Source: Scilla litardierei (Eukaryota; Streptophyta; Magnoliopsida; Asparagales; Asparagaceae). From it: a stretch of 64,000 bases of DNA. The notes beneath the pieces were generated by a model that searched no databases, had not been told where the DNA came from, and saw only the letters and a list, made by a program, of their open reading frames with translations. The DNA lies in the NCBI GenBank assembly GCA_030789695.1, contig CM061142.1, positions 42,889,375-42,953,374 of the forward strand. Direction: 5' to 3'. This document shows, piece after piece, positions 1 to 10,652 of this stretch. The translations under genes were made by a program, and so were the position numbers. The stretch's first letter is position 1. Every line of letters starts with the position of its first letter.

Positions 1-173
1 GCTTCAGGATTCCGAGCGTAGGAGAGTCTCACATGGGGTGGATACTTCAGGATCCTGAGTTGGTGAGATTTGCATCGTTAAAACCTTTAGCTATGGAAAA
101 CCCAGTGGGAAAAACCATAGTTAAGGAAAAAGAGTACAAACTCTGCCAAACTCCCCCTGATCTGTACAAGCCC
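1..173 (-). other. 3' untranslated region of element A
   Basis: Sequence after the pol stop codon. It matches the mirror-image region of F (59987-60180) and resembles D (20470-20640), including a conserved stretch reading GTTTTAACGAGGCAAA-like in sense orientation. No ORF. The polypurine tract and 3' LTR are beyond the window edge. Confidence 0.75.
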
Positions 174-1230
174 TCAAGCTTGCAGATCTCTTAGGCGTCT
201 CATTCCAATCCTATGTACAAGTTTCCTAAAAGTGGCAGTAGGAAGGGCTTTAGTGAACAAATCTGCCAAATTGTCACATGATTGCACTTGTCTGATGTCG
301 ATCTTGCCATCTCTCTGTAGCTCGTGCGTCCAGAAGAACTTTGGTGAAATGTGCTTCGTCCTGTCACCTTTGATGAAGCCACCTCGTAACTGAGCTATGC
401 AAGCAGCATTGTCCTCGAACATTGTAGTAGGTTCGAGATCTCCAGTCTTCAGTCCGGTGGTAGACAAGATGTGGTGGACAACTGAGCGTAGCCAAACGCA
501 TTCTCTGCTCGCTTCATGGATGGCAATGATCTCAGAGTGATTGGATGAGGTTGCCGTCAAGGTTTGCTTGATGGATCTCCAGGAAATGGCTGTCCCTCCG
601 TATGTAAACACGTACCCAGTCTGTGACTTCGCTTTGTGGAGATCAGACAAGTAGCCTGCATCAGCATAACCTGCAAGTGTAGAGGATATTCCATTTTTGT
701 AGAAGAGTCCCAAGTCTGTAGACCCTTGGAGGTAGCGCAGAAGGTGCTTTACCCCGGTCCAGTGGCGCTGTGTGGGCGCTGCACTGTATCTGGCTAGCAA
801 ATTTACTGCGACCGCTATGTCGGGACGCGTGCAGTTTGCCAGATATAGTAGTGCTCCGATGGCACTCAGATATGGAACTTCTGGACCAAGTATATCCTCC
901 CCCTCTTCCAGCGGCCGGAAGGGGTCTTTATGTGCATCCAGAGAGCGTACCACCATAGGTGTACTTAGTGGATGACATTGGTCCATATGGAATCTTTGCA
1001 ACATTTTCTTCGTGTATGTGGTCTGATGTATGAGGATTCCATCTTTTAGATGTTCAATCTGTAAGCCCAGGCAGAATTTCGTTTTGCCTAGGTCTTTCAT
1101 TTCAAATTCTTTTTTTAGGCTTACAGATATCTCAGTGATCTCTTCAGGAGATCCTATGAGATTCAGATCGTCTACGTAGACATCAATTATTATGAATCCT
1201 TTTCCCTTTGTTCTTATGAAGATACAAGGG
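174..1230 (-). pseudogene. Element A pol, C-terminal part (RT palm and RNase H)
   Basis: Reading frame open from the insertion point of B at 1230 to the stop at 174. It holds the end of the reverse transcriptase, with the catalytic YVDD box at 1167-1178, then the connection and the copia RNase H domain (GYADAGYLSD, TATSSNHSEIIAIHEASREC, FEDNAACIAQL, KHISPKFFWTHE) and the C-terminal DLFTKALP motif. All key residues seen here look intact. It is the 3' half of a gene whose 5' part resumes at 14368; B inserted a few codons upstream of the YVDD box. It cannot be expressed as one protein because of that insertion. Confidence 0.9.
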
Positions 1231-2844
1231 TGATTCAGGGTAAAAATTGTATATTTATCCCCCCATTTCGGTGCTTTTTGTGCATGTATTAATCATATCT
1301 TAGCTTTGTTTCATACATATTTTTGATATCTCTTAAATTTGGAGCTTATCGTTTACATATGCATAAAACATAATTTTTACAACTTATTATCATCTTCATC
1401 TTAGTCTCATATTATTTTTCAGTCAAATTTCATGAAGTCCCGATTCCAACGCATATTTTTCCAGAATTTTTGGAGGTCGGAGCAATTTACTGCATTTTTT
1501 GGAAGACATGGTGATGGTGTTGAAAATTTCGGGTCTAGAAATTCAGCTTTTCCCCTCTTGTGCTGAATTCTGCTATCATTCTAGTATATATTCCGGACTA
1601 ATGATATTTTTCTGTGATTTTACACTTTGTTACGGTTCCATCGCCGCCTGGAACACGTCATTCCGAGGTCGGATGATTTTTTTAGAATTTTCGCAAGACA
1701 GGGTGACGGTGCTGAAAATTTCTGCAACTTTGCCTCTCTTGTGAAGAATTCTTCTATCATTGCAGTGTATATCATGTCCTAATGATATTTTTCTGTGATT
1801 GTACACTTTGTTATGGTTCCATCGCCGCCTGGAACACGTCAATCCGAGGTCGGATGATTTTTCTAGAATTTTTGCAAGACAGAGTGACGGTGCTGAAAAT
1901 TTCTGCAGATTTTGGCATTGCTTGCGGGTTTGGGCCAGAATCCGACCCGTTTGACTTAAAAACAGACCCGATAAGCTGTGCTTGAGTTATATTGCGAATT
2001 TGGGGGTTTTTTCAGCGCTAGTTCTTATTTTTTGCTGAAATTAGAGAGCTTGGAGGCCATGGGAGGAGGAGGATGAAGCTTGGAGCTTGGAGGAGCACTT
2101 GGGAGAGGGGGATTTTCATCTTGGAGTGACACTTGGGTGAAATTTCTCCAACCTATTGTGTATTTGATTTAGATTTTGTATTGTAATTGGATGATAGAAT
2201 TTGAGTAAAATCTTCTCCTTTTCATTATGAATTTCTGAAATCTATCTTGTGTGATTGTGTTGTGCTTGTTGTTGTTGGGTTGTGGTTTTCATCTCTAGCA
2301 CAATTTCATTGTCTAATTTGTGTATGAAACCCTAGAACTTTGTTTATTGGAACCCTAAGGGGGAATCCAAGAAGAGGATAATCCTAGCGGACCCTCTCTA
2401 ATGTGCTTAATTGATTATTACTCATGTGAGTTTCATTCATTACTTATTGCACCCCACACATTCGATGAAATGCCGTATTTTCCGATTGAGTTCCCTTAGC
2501 CGGGAGATCAATTGAGTTATATTTGGGATGAATTTCCACGCCCACGGCCTCATTCACACACACACACACCACATGAGTCCTCCTTGTTACTTGCCGATTC
2601 GGCTCTCCACCCTTAGCCACTTAGGTTAGATTTTTAATTTTCACCACACTTTTTCTCACACTCATCCACCGTTAGTTGAGGTAGTTGTAACACACTTTAT
2701 TTTTCGTTATCGATCAATTTTGTGAACGTAGAACGACTTGTCCCTGTGATCCGACCCGGTACTCACCGGTTATTTTTATATTGCATAGACACTCCTACGC
2801 TTGGGAGTGGAAGGCGTGCACTTGCGCGTTTTCCGAGTCAACCA
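1231..2844 (+). repeat. 5' LTR of element B (1614 bp)
   Basis: TG...CA-bounded LTR ending directly before the PBS. Compared with the 3' LTR (889 bp) it is longer by about 725 bp, the stretch from about 1760 to 2484; the two align closely on either side, so the 3' copy probably suffered a deletion. Inside are tandem repeats of about 181 bp (1600-1907). Confidence 0.92.
1600..1907 (+). repeat. Tandem ~181-bp repeats inside the B LTR
   Basis: The unit begins AATGATATTTTTCTGTGAT at 1600 and again at 1781, and includes CCATCGCCGCCTGGAACACG. A more diverged related unit precedes it from about 1420. The 3' LTR keeps only the first full copy and is then deleted. Confidence 0.8.
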
Positions 2845-2846
2845 AT

Positions 2847-2864
2847 TGGCGCCGTTGCCGGGGA
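2847..2864 (+). other. Primer binding site of B (tRNA-Asp type)
   Basis: TGGCGCCGTTGCCGGGGA, two bases after the 5' LTR, is complementary to the 3' end of plant tRNA-Asp (from memory). This PBS is typical of Athila-type Ty3/gypsy elements. Confidence 0.85.
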
Positions 2865-2924
2865 CAACTGTTTCTATCATTAGCAATTTTTGATTGATTT
2901 CGAAAGTTTTAGTGTGATACTTCT

Positions 2925-3843
2925 TGTTTCAGAGTGTTTTCTCACTACAAAAGCGTTGACCGTGGACAACCCGGTCAACGTGGTCAAGGGGCTCGTTTGG
3001 GTCCCTCGGGTGAGTCGAGTTGGTGCAGGCGAGGCTCGAGTCGGATCTGCAGACGACGTGGAGCGCGTCGGCTGGGTCGAATCGGGGTCCTCGGTCGTTG
3101 GTAGGGCGAGGGGAAGCCTCGGCCTGGGTTGAGACGCTTGGCCTCGGTCGGTTGTGCTCGGCCTCGGCGGTCGGACGACGAGGGGAAGCCTCGATCGTCC
3201 AGCTGGTTGCGTGGTCGGCGAGGGGTGGAGGTGAAGCCTCGGCCCGTGGATTGGATATCCTCCTGCGTAGACGAGAACACTCGTCAGGGGGGCCGGACCT
3301 TGGTTCCGGCCAAAACCCCTCCGATGCCTAAGTCAGACAGTGATCTGAAAGAGGAGGCCCGGCGGAGACGGTACGACTCGAGAGGAGATCGGTACGGCGT
3401 CTCACGGCGCGAGCGGGGGAGGAAGGAGGAGAAATGGGGGAACAAGGTCGTTGATGGAGTACCTTAGGTTTTAGATACCTGAGATGCGGTCTCTTGCCCT
3501 GTCGTCCTCCTAGCCCTTTTATAGAGCTCCCGGTGTAATTGCCCCCGGACCACGTCGCACGTCTGCCCTCAATCGTGCCCCCTCAATCCGCCCCCCGTCG
3601 CCGCTCCCTGCGCCATGCCAGCACCTCCCCATTACAGCCATTTAGTGGTCGCGGAACCGGGGGAGCGGTTATCGCAGGAGTGGGCGAGTGGCCAGCGTGT
3701 TATCGGGGCCGGACCGGATCGACATTCGGGGGGGGTCCCTTATAGGGCCTTATCGAGTGGGCCTGAGCGCGCAGATGGGCTCTTGACCGGCAGTCGGGTT
3801 TCTGGGCTCGTGTCTTTCGGGTCTCGGTTAAATAGGCGTAACA
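2925..3843 (-). repeat. 3' LTR of element C
   Basis: Left copy of the C LTR (3' LTR because the element is on the minus strand). In sense orientation it begins TGTTACGCCTATTTAACC. It is GC-rich with many CpG sites; the visible differences from the right copy are mostly C/T or G/A, as expected from methylated-cytosine decay. Confidence 0.92.
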
Positions 3844-3856
3844 ATTGCCCCCATCG
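3844..3856 (-). other. Polypurine tract of element C
   Basis: On the minus strand CGATGGGGGCAAT abuts the 3' LTR start (TGTTACG). The core GGGGGCAAT reappears in every 90-bp unit at 7003-7700. Confidence 0.75.
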
Positions 3857-4023
3857 GTCGGGTTGATTGGCTTCGGCCGGTTCGGCTCGGCCGATGTGAC
3901 TTCCGCCGACTTTGACAGGCTCGTTAGTTGATGCCGACTCATTTATTGGTCGTCATCATGAGTTGGTCCGATCGATACTTTTAAGGCGCGGGCTCCGAAG
4001 CACCGTCGGTCCTCTGATGCTGC

Positions 4024-4321
4024 CACGTGTAGCTGCGAGCTTATCCCCACCGCTCGCGGGGTCGTCTTAAGTTGAGAAGCCGAGGGGTTCGTGAGCCGCC
4101 CTCGGTGGGGTCGATCGGCCTTGGCTAGCTCGGTTCGACCGCTGTGCCTCCTGGGGTTCCTAGTGGCGCTTTAGTTGAGGCGTGGTCATAAATGTAGGTC
4201 ATGATGAGGCGGATCGATTGGACTTCCCTTGGCGCCGATTTCGAAACGCCGCCGGTTCTTCGAGGCCTGCCACGCGTTCTTGTCAGGCGCTTCGAATTCG
4301 CCCTTGTGTCCGGTATATAAG
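4024..4321 (+). promoter_or_regulatory. Putative promoter of the antisense gene in C
   Basis: A G-box core CACGTG lies at 4024-4029 and a TATA box TATATAAG at 4314-4321, about 140 bp before the ATG at 4463 and on its strand. A C/T-rich leader follows. This suggests the antisense gene is transcribed from its own promoter rather than from the LTR. Inferred from position and motif only. Confidence 0.55.
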
Positions 4322-4462
4322 ATCCTCAGCTGCGTTGATCTCCACTTCTTTCTTGCTCTTCCCATTGTTCTAGGCTTTCCACAACTCGGAGCTTCCCGTC
4401 GCCTTCGCTTCCTTGTCTCCTCCAAACTAGTTAAAAGGTAATTCCTTTCTCGCTCTCGTATT

Positions 4463-6613
4463 ATGGCTGCTCTTAGGATAGGCGGTTCTGGCCAAGGGGC
4501 GAGGGATCCTCCGGAGTCCAGGCGAGGCGGGCCCCGGCTAGGGGGATCAGGTTCCTCCGCTGGGAGTCGTCCCCTCCGAGATAAGGGGAAAGTGAAGCTT
4601 TTCCCAGACTTCGCCTGTGATGATGTGGCGTCGGCTGCCGTGCGGCTTAACGTGCCCCCGGTTGTCCTCCGAACGCCGTCGGGGACCCCTCCTTCAGTGG
4701 CCACGGAGATCCGGGAAAGGTATCTCTGCTTCCCGTACGATGTCCGAGTTCCATTCGCCGACGAGCGGATTTGCCTTCCGAGGAGCAATGAGGTCGGCGT
4801 CTACGTCGAGATGTTCCGCCTGGGTCTTCGTTTCCCGCTCAATCCCTTCTTCATCCAGGTCATGGAATATCTCATGGTGCCCCTTTGCCAGTTCACCCCT
4901 TGTTCGATTGCGGTACTGACGGGCTTCGCGACGCTCTGCTGTACCCGCGGTCTGGAGCCGTCTCTCCCCCTTCTCTTCCACTTTTATCAGATCCAGACGG
5001 TCGGCCCGAGGTCATGGCTACAACTCCGAGCTCGCTCGAGGAGGGAGTGCCTGATCGGGCTACCCCGCTGGTCGGGGGATTGGAGTTCGGATTATGTCTT
5101 TGTGATCTTCCTGGAGGACGCCCAGATTTTGACAAGTTGGGGCGGGTCTGTCCAGCCTCGCCCGCCGCTAGCCCTCTCTAACGTTGATCAGGCAGCCGCC
5201 GCGCTGCTGTCGACCCTCCCCTTGGAATCGAAGTCCATCTGGTCTTTGTTGGACGACCTACTCCTGAAGGCCGTCTTGTGGTCTCCGGGTAGGTCGCTTT
5301 TTCAGTCTCGAATCGCCCTGTGACTCATCCTGATTTTGGTTTCCCTTGCAGGGATGGCTGGCCGCGAGTTCGTCCGTGACGTCGATGAGCCGATCCGTCG
5401 TGGAGCCGCTCGGAGCCGAGGTAGTACCTCTGGAAGGGCGCCTCGGCGGACCGTTGAGGAGGAAGTGTGCCGAGCCGAGCCCTCCGTGGGTAAGGTGGTG
5501 GCCGCGCCTCCCGCCTCTTCTTCTGGCGATCCCCTTCCCAGGGGGGTCACAAGGGCCGGACCCGCCCCGCCAGCCCAAGAGGCGGGGGTAACGACGGGTC
5601 TGGTGCAGTCCTTTCTGCCCTTGGCGCGCCCCTCTGGTTCCCGAGGGTGGGGATGGTGCGAGGCGGAAGCGCTCCCCTCCGGCGCCCTCGGAGCCTCACG
5701 GAGGAAAGAAGAGGAAGGAGGACGCGGATCCCTCCAGTCCGGCGGGTTCCGTGCTCCCTGCGGTGACCACCGGGGATCTTCCGGTAGCCTTGACAACCAC
5801 CCCCCTCGCAGCGTCCTCGCCCATATCACCGGGGATCGGAGCCCTGTTGGCGAGCAATTTGGCTTCCCTCGATGTCGTCCCTGGGAGTTCGATGTTTGTC
5901 GACCGAGCCTTGGCCCAGCAGGTTGCTGAGGTCTCCGTCCCTCCACGGGACCGCAGCCTCCTCAAGAAGATCCCTGCCGACAAGATGTCGGATTCTTTGG
6001 TCTGGATCCTTCAACAGGTTCGGTTATCTTGCTATCCTCTCCTTCCCTTTATCCTCTTCTTAGCCCATGTCTCGTCTTCCAGGGTTCAGCGCTCGCCGTG
6101 GAGTTGCAGTGCCGAGCCGTCCTCTTGAGGGAGCTGGAGGAGTCCTCCATGAAGGCCCACGAGCGGGCCGGGGCGGCGGAGGTAGTTATGACGGAGGCTC
6201 AGATGGAGTCTCGTCATCTCAAGCTCCGTGTGGCCGAGCTGGAGGGGCGAGTGGGTGACCTCCAGGGAAAGTTGGAGGACGCTCGGCAGTCGGCTGAGGA
6301 CGCGGCTGAGTCGTTCCGCCTGGAGAGGGAGGAGCTTCAGAGGGAACTATCGGATCGGCGTCAGGTGGCGCGGCTTGCGGAGGAGGTGGAGAGGGGTGTC
6401 GTCGGGACCCTGGGGAAGAAGATCTTCGAGGTTCTCAGGGAGGCCTTTGGTACGTATGAAGACCTCATCGCCCCTCGGATTGTCGAAGTCGTCCAGTCTT
6501 CCTTCCGGGATTGTGCGGAGCGCGTTCGGCAGGCTCCCCCGCTTGTCGATCCCCCTCGCTCCGAGCAGGGCGAAGTGCCCGAGGATGTGTCCTCTCGAGC
6601 CCGGGCTCCCTAA
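4463..6613 (+). pseudogene. Antisense accessory gene of C: putative gypsy-type transposon domain plus coiled coil
   Basis: Three exons are deduced: 4463-5287, 5352-6017 and 6083-6613, separated by GT-AG introns of 64 and 65 bp. Both introns are phase 0 and removing them joins the frames exactly, giving about 673 codons. Exon 1 carries a domain resembling the plant 'putative gypsy type transposon' family (PF04195; FPYDVRVPFADERICLP, then a conserved hydrophobic segment). Exon 2 is Pro/Ser-rich with a basic GGKKRKED patch that could be a nuclear localisation signal. Exon 3 is a heptad-rich coiled coil (from about 6110 to 6430). One in-frame TAA at 5589-5591 breaks exon 2. The start has a good context (ATGG). 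The function of this family is unknown; it is carried opposite to gag in several Ty3/gypsy lineages. Confidence 0.7.
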
Positions 6614-7002
6614 GCCATCCCTCCTGGCCTTATCCTCAAATTTTTAGCATCCGCTTCGCTTTGGGCCAGTCTACTTGAAATGGATCCCTGCCCCTGCTAT
6701 CTCCTTCGGCTTCGCTACCGGCTCCAGAGCCAATAATTGCTGGTTGCATGGCTGTTCGCTTGGGCCGACAACTTTGGGTCTTTTGTCAACAAATTTTGCT
6801 CTGTCGGTGTCGACCTAGTTTCTGTAGGTGACGAACTTTGTCATTCGTCGAGAGGGGATTATTTGTGGAGAGGTTTCTTCGCTTCGATTCCCTGTAAATA
6901 AGACACATTTTTATACCCTGGTTAACTGTTATAAACGAAATTGACTTACTCGGACTTCTCGTGTATTTTGCGTTGCTGCCTTGTTCTTGGCCTAGGACTG
7001 GA
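6614..7002. other. Non-coding stretch after the antisense gene
   Basis: Holds the presumed 3' UTR of the plus-strand antisense gene. T-rich segments and a TGTAAATAAG stretch near 6892 could serve polyadenylation. No ORF is credible. Confidence 0.5.
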
Positions 7003-7700
7003 TGACGTCTGCGCTGGCTGGGGGAATTGCCCCCAGACTTATGAGCGCAGGAGTCGGTCGGCGAGGGCCAAGCTCCTCGGTTTAGGACCGGTCGGCGTCC
7101 GTGCCTGCTGGGGGAACTGCCCCCAGACTTATGAGCGCAGGAGTCGGTTGGCGAGGGCAAAGTTCCTCGGCTTAGGACCGGTCGGCGTCCGCGCTGGCTG
7201 GGGGAATTGCCCCCAGACTTATGAGCGCAGGAGTCGGTCGGCGAGGGCAAAGTTCCTCGACTTAGGACCGGTCGGCGTCCGCGCTGGCTGGGGGAATTGC
7301 CCCAGACTTATGAGCGCAGGAGTCGGTCGGTGAGGGCAAAGCTCCTCGGCTTAGGACCGGTCGGCGTCCGCGCTGGCTGGGGGAATTGCCCCCAGACTTA
7401 TGAGCGCAGGAGTCGGTCGGCGAGGGCAAAGCTCCTCGGCTTAGGACCGGTCGGCGTCCGTGCCTGCTGGGGGAACTGCCCCCAGACTTATGAGCGCTGG
7501 AGTCGGTCGGCGAGGGCAAAGCTCCTCGGCTTAGGACCGGTCGGCGTCCGCGCTGGGTGGGGGAATTGCCCCCAGACTTATGAGCGCAGGAGTCGGTCGG
7601 CGAGGGCAAAGCTCCTCGGCTTAGGACCGGTCGGCGTCCGCGCTGGCTGGGAGAATTGCCCCCAGGCTTCCGAGCGCAGGAGTCGGTCGGCGAGGGCAGT
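7003..7700. repeat. 90-bp tandem repeat array in C, about 8 units
   Basis: The phrase GGGGAATTGCCCCCAGACTT and close variants starts at 7021, 7111, 7201, 7291, 7380, 7470, 7560 and 7650, so the period is 90 bp (one unit 89). Each unit contains a near-perfect palindrome CTGGGGGAATTGCCCCCAG. Because 90 is divisible by 3, both strands are open over long stretches; those frames are not genes. The array lies between the convergent 3' ends of gag and the antisense gene. Confidence 0.92.
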
Positions 7701-7933
7701 GCTCCCCTTCCCCCTCCAGTGAGGCGGCGGTCTTCATTCTTTTGCACCATTAGTGAAACGTCAATTCCGTCGAGGATTTAAGAAAAGACAAAAGGGAATG
7801 CAATTGTACTCTTAAGAGTCCTGTCGGACTAGTACATTTGGAGGGAAGGAAACAGGGAATAAAGCTAGACAGAGGGATGTAAACCTAGATAATCCCCTCG
7901 GACCAGGCTACGACTGGGAGAGAGCTCGCCCGC
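7701..7933. other. Spacer between repeat array and gag stop in C
   Basis: Presumed 3' UTR of gag on the minus strand. No pol sequence and no other recognisable feature. Confidence 0.5.
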
Positions 7934-9613
7934 TCACTCTATGATGCGGAGGGGTCCTTGGACGGTGTTGATCTTCTTCCCCTTGTCCGGCTGCATGGAG
8001 GTCCCTTCCCCATGGGCCGGCTCGTCGGCTAAGCTCCTGGCGTGCCCCCGACTCATCAGCTTCTCAATGTCCTTCTTCAAGTGCCAGCAGTCTTCGGTGT
8101 CGTGGCCGTTGTCCTTGTGGTACTTGCAGTACTTCTCCCCATTCTTCCCCCCTCTCTTTGCTTTCGGTGGGGGGCGGTCGGCGCGCTCTTCCTTCTGTAC
8201 TTGAGCGAGGACGGCGTCTGGGGTGGCGTCCCTTGTACCCTCTGCCCGCTGCCTGTTTCTCAGCTTCTTCTCGGTCCGGTACCCCTCGGGGCTGTTTCGC
8301 CCGTTGTCGTCACGCTTGGTCCCTCGAGTGGCTTTTCCCGCATCTACGGCCAAGGCCTCCTCGGTTAACATGAAGCGCTCGGCCCTCGCCATGATCCCGG
8401 GGAGGTCCTTCGGAGGGTCGTTGTGCAGAGATTTCTTAAGGCCTCTATGGCGCAGCCCTTTCTTAAGGGCTGTTTGGACCACCAGGTCGGGAGGGCTGTT
8501 CACGTTCAGCCTTTCCGCGTTGAAGCGGCGCATGAACTGTCGGAGCGGCTCGGCTGGGCCCTGCACTATGTTGAACAGATGTTCAGCATCAGGCTTTATC
8601 TGCCTCCTCGCCATGAACTGTTTGCAGAACAGTTGTGTGAGTTCCTCGAAGCTGTCGATGGAGCGGCTGGGTAGGCTGCGGTACCAGGTCCTCGCTGCTC
8701 CCCTGAGAGTAGAATAGAAGCCTCGGCAGAGTAGGTCATCGTCGGCTCCCTGGAAGGACATGTCCCCCTCGTAGTCCATTACGTGGTTTCCCGGGTCCCC
8801 TATCCCGTCGTACTTCCCCAGCGCCGGGATCTTGAATCGAGAGGGGACCCGCGCGTCGGTTATCCTCCGTGATAGGGGGCATCAGTCTCCGTGGATGCCT
8901 CCGGGGGTTCGACACCCGTCTGCCTCCGGTTCGTTCGGTGGTGGAGGGGGTACAAGCGCCGGCGGGGCTGGCTCCACGGCCCTCGCCACACTGGGGGTCG
9001 GGCTGACCCGGCGTTCCCGGCTCCTCCGGCGGGAGCTCCCGCTCCGCCGCGATCGGTCTCTCGAGTGGTGTCGATTGCCTCTCCTGCGGTGGGGTGACCG
9101 TGGTCGACGAGATGACGCGGTCACCGATTCGTCCCCCGTGCCTTCAGTTTCTCTTCGGCTCCTTTCACGACGAGGGGAGGAGGCGCGTGATCTCGCCTGG
9201 CGGGAGCCAGACAACGTGAACCGAAGTTCCGCGTTCGGTCCTTGGTTCCCGTGGTCGTCGACCACAGCGGACCGTAAGAGCGGGGGACCCCCTGCCCAAC
9301 GATGGTCGTCGCCCAATGCGCCTCCGTTAGCCAGCGCGGTGCTGACGAGCTGCTGAACCGCCGCGACCAGCGTCTGGATGTTCGCGTTGGTCTCCTGGGC
9401 CAGGACACGGAGTTGTCCCTGTGTGGCCAATTCCGACCCGCCGATCTCTTCAGTTGTGGGGGCGGGGTGATTGTTGACGGGCGTGCCTTCGAGGTTGCCG
9501 TTGGATGCCCCATTCCCCTCCTCCGGGATGGGGGGCATGCACTTCCTTTCGTTGCTGGCTCGTGCCATTGCGGGTGTGGTTTGCTTCTTCGTGGGACAAT
9601 TTGTCGTTCCCAC
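7934..9613 (-). pseudogene. Gag of element C, one in-frame stop
   Basis: One frame runs from the ATG at 9613 to the stop at 7934, broken only by a TGA at 8882-8884. The N-terminal part is polar and Arg/Ser-rich; the junction region reads FKIPALGKYDGIGDPGNH, followed by the retrotransposon Gag domain (WYRSLPSRSIDSFEEL, FMRRFNAE). A C-terminal CKYHKDNGHDTEDCWHLK segment is the Cys/His pattern common in Gag of this group. Gag forms the particle that packages element RNA. The TGA could come from CGA by C-to-T decay. An alternative start is the later ATG at MARASNERK. Gag is followed by repeats instead of pol. Confidence 0.85.
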
Positions 9614-9624
9614 GGACGGCGCCA
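9607..9624 (-). other. Primer binding site of element C
   Basis: On the minus strand TGGCGCCGTCCGTGGGAA starts two bases after the 5' LTR. It shares TGGCGCC with tRNA-Asp-type sites but diverges afterwards, so the exact primer tRNA is uncertain. Confidence 0.7.
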
Positions 9625-9626
9625 GA

Positions 9627-10546
9627 TGTTTCAGAGTGTTTTCTCACTACAAAAGCGTTGACCGTGGACAACCCGGTCAACGTGGTCAAGGGGCCCGTTT
9701 GGGTCCCTCGGGTGAGTCGAGTTGGTGCAGGCGAGGCTCGAGTCGGATCTGCAAACGATGTGGAGCGCGTCGGCTGGGTCGAATCGGGGTCCTCGGTCGT
9801 TGGTAGGGCGAGGGGAAGCCTCGGCCTGGGTTGAGACGCTCGGCCTCGGTCGGTTGTGCTCGGCCTCGGCGGTCGGACGACGAGGGGAAGCCTCGATCAT
9901 CCAGCTGGTTGCGTGGTCGGCGAGGGGCGGAGGGGAAGCCTCGGCCCGTGGATTGGATATCCTCCTGCGTAGACGAGAACACTCGTCAGGGGGGCCGGAC
10001 CATGGTTCCGGCCAAAACCCCTCCGATGCCTAAGTCAGACAGTGATCTGAAAGAGGAGGCTCGGCGGAGACGGTACGACTCGAGAGGAGATCGGTACGGC
10101 GTCTCACGGCGCGAGCGGGGGAGGAAGGAGGAGAAATGGGGGAACAAGGTCGTTGATGGAGTACCTTAGGTTTTAGATACCTGAGATGCGGTCTCTTGCC
10201 CTGTCGTCCTCCTAGCCCTTTTATAGAGCTCCCGGCGTAATTGCCCCCGGACCACGTCGCACGTCTGCCCTCAATTGTGCCCCCTCAATCCGCCCCCCCG
10301 TCGCCGCTCCCTGCGCCATGCCAGCACCTCCCCATTACCGCCATTTAGTGGTCGCGGAACCGGGGGAGCGGTTATCGCAGGAGTGGGCGAGTGGTCAGCG
10401 TGTTATCGGGGCCGGACCGGATCGACATTCGGGGGGGGTCCCTTATAGGGCCTTATCGAGTGGGCCTGAGCGCGCAGATGGGCTCTTGACCGGCAGTCGG
10501 GTTTCTGGGCTCGTGTCTTTCGGGTCTCGGTTAAATAGGCGTAACA
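9627..10546 (-). repeat. 5' LTR of element C
   Basis: Right copy of the LTR (920 bp), adjacent to the PBS in minus orientation and followed on the plus strand by the CTTCT target duplication at 10547-10551. Confidence 0.92.
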
Positions 10547-10652
10547 CTTCTATCTCTTAGTGTGTGTCTTTCTATTTATTTATTTTCCTATTATTGAGTC
10601 TTTTTCCTTGTTTATTCTCATTTTTTGAGAAATTTTTTTTATTAACAACAAC

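Larger units (their letters stand above)
2925..10546 (-). mobile_element. Element C: gag-only LTR element with antisense gene (TR-GAG-like)
   Basis: Bounded by TGTTTCAGAG and GCGTAACA with CTTCT at 2920-2924 and 10547-10551. LTRs of 919 and 920 bp differ at roughly 15 sites by eye, largely C/T. In sense (minus) orientation: 5' LTR 9627-10546, PBS, gag 9613-7934, a 90-bp tandem repeat block, a gene on the opposite strand (4463-6613), PPT and 3' LTR. No pol is present. Antisense extra ORFs are known from Tat-lineage Ty3/gypsy elements, so C is probably a non-autonomous derivative of that lineage. Confidence 0.9.

Noticed and set aside
2890..3467. ORFs in the C LTR, duplicated at 9631-10169
   Set aside because: GC-rich LTR sequence open on both strands; paired occurrence reflects LTR duplication and no homology is seen.
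6786..7750. ORFs of 130-160 codons on both strands
   Set aside because: Generated by the 90-bp tandem repeat, whose length is a multiple of three; one unit of 89 bp shifts the frames.
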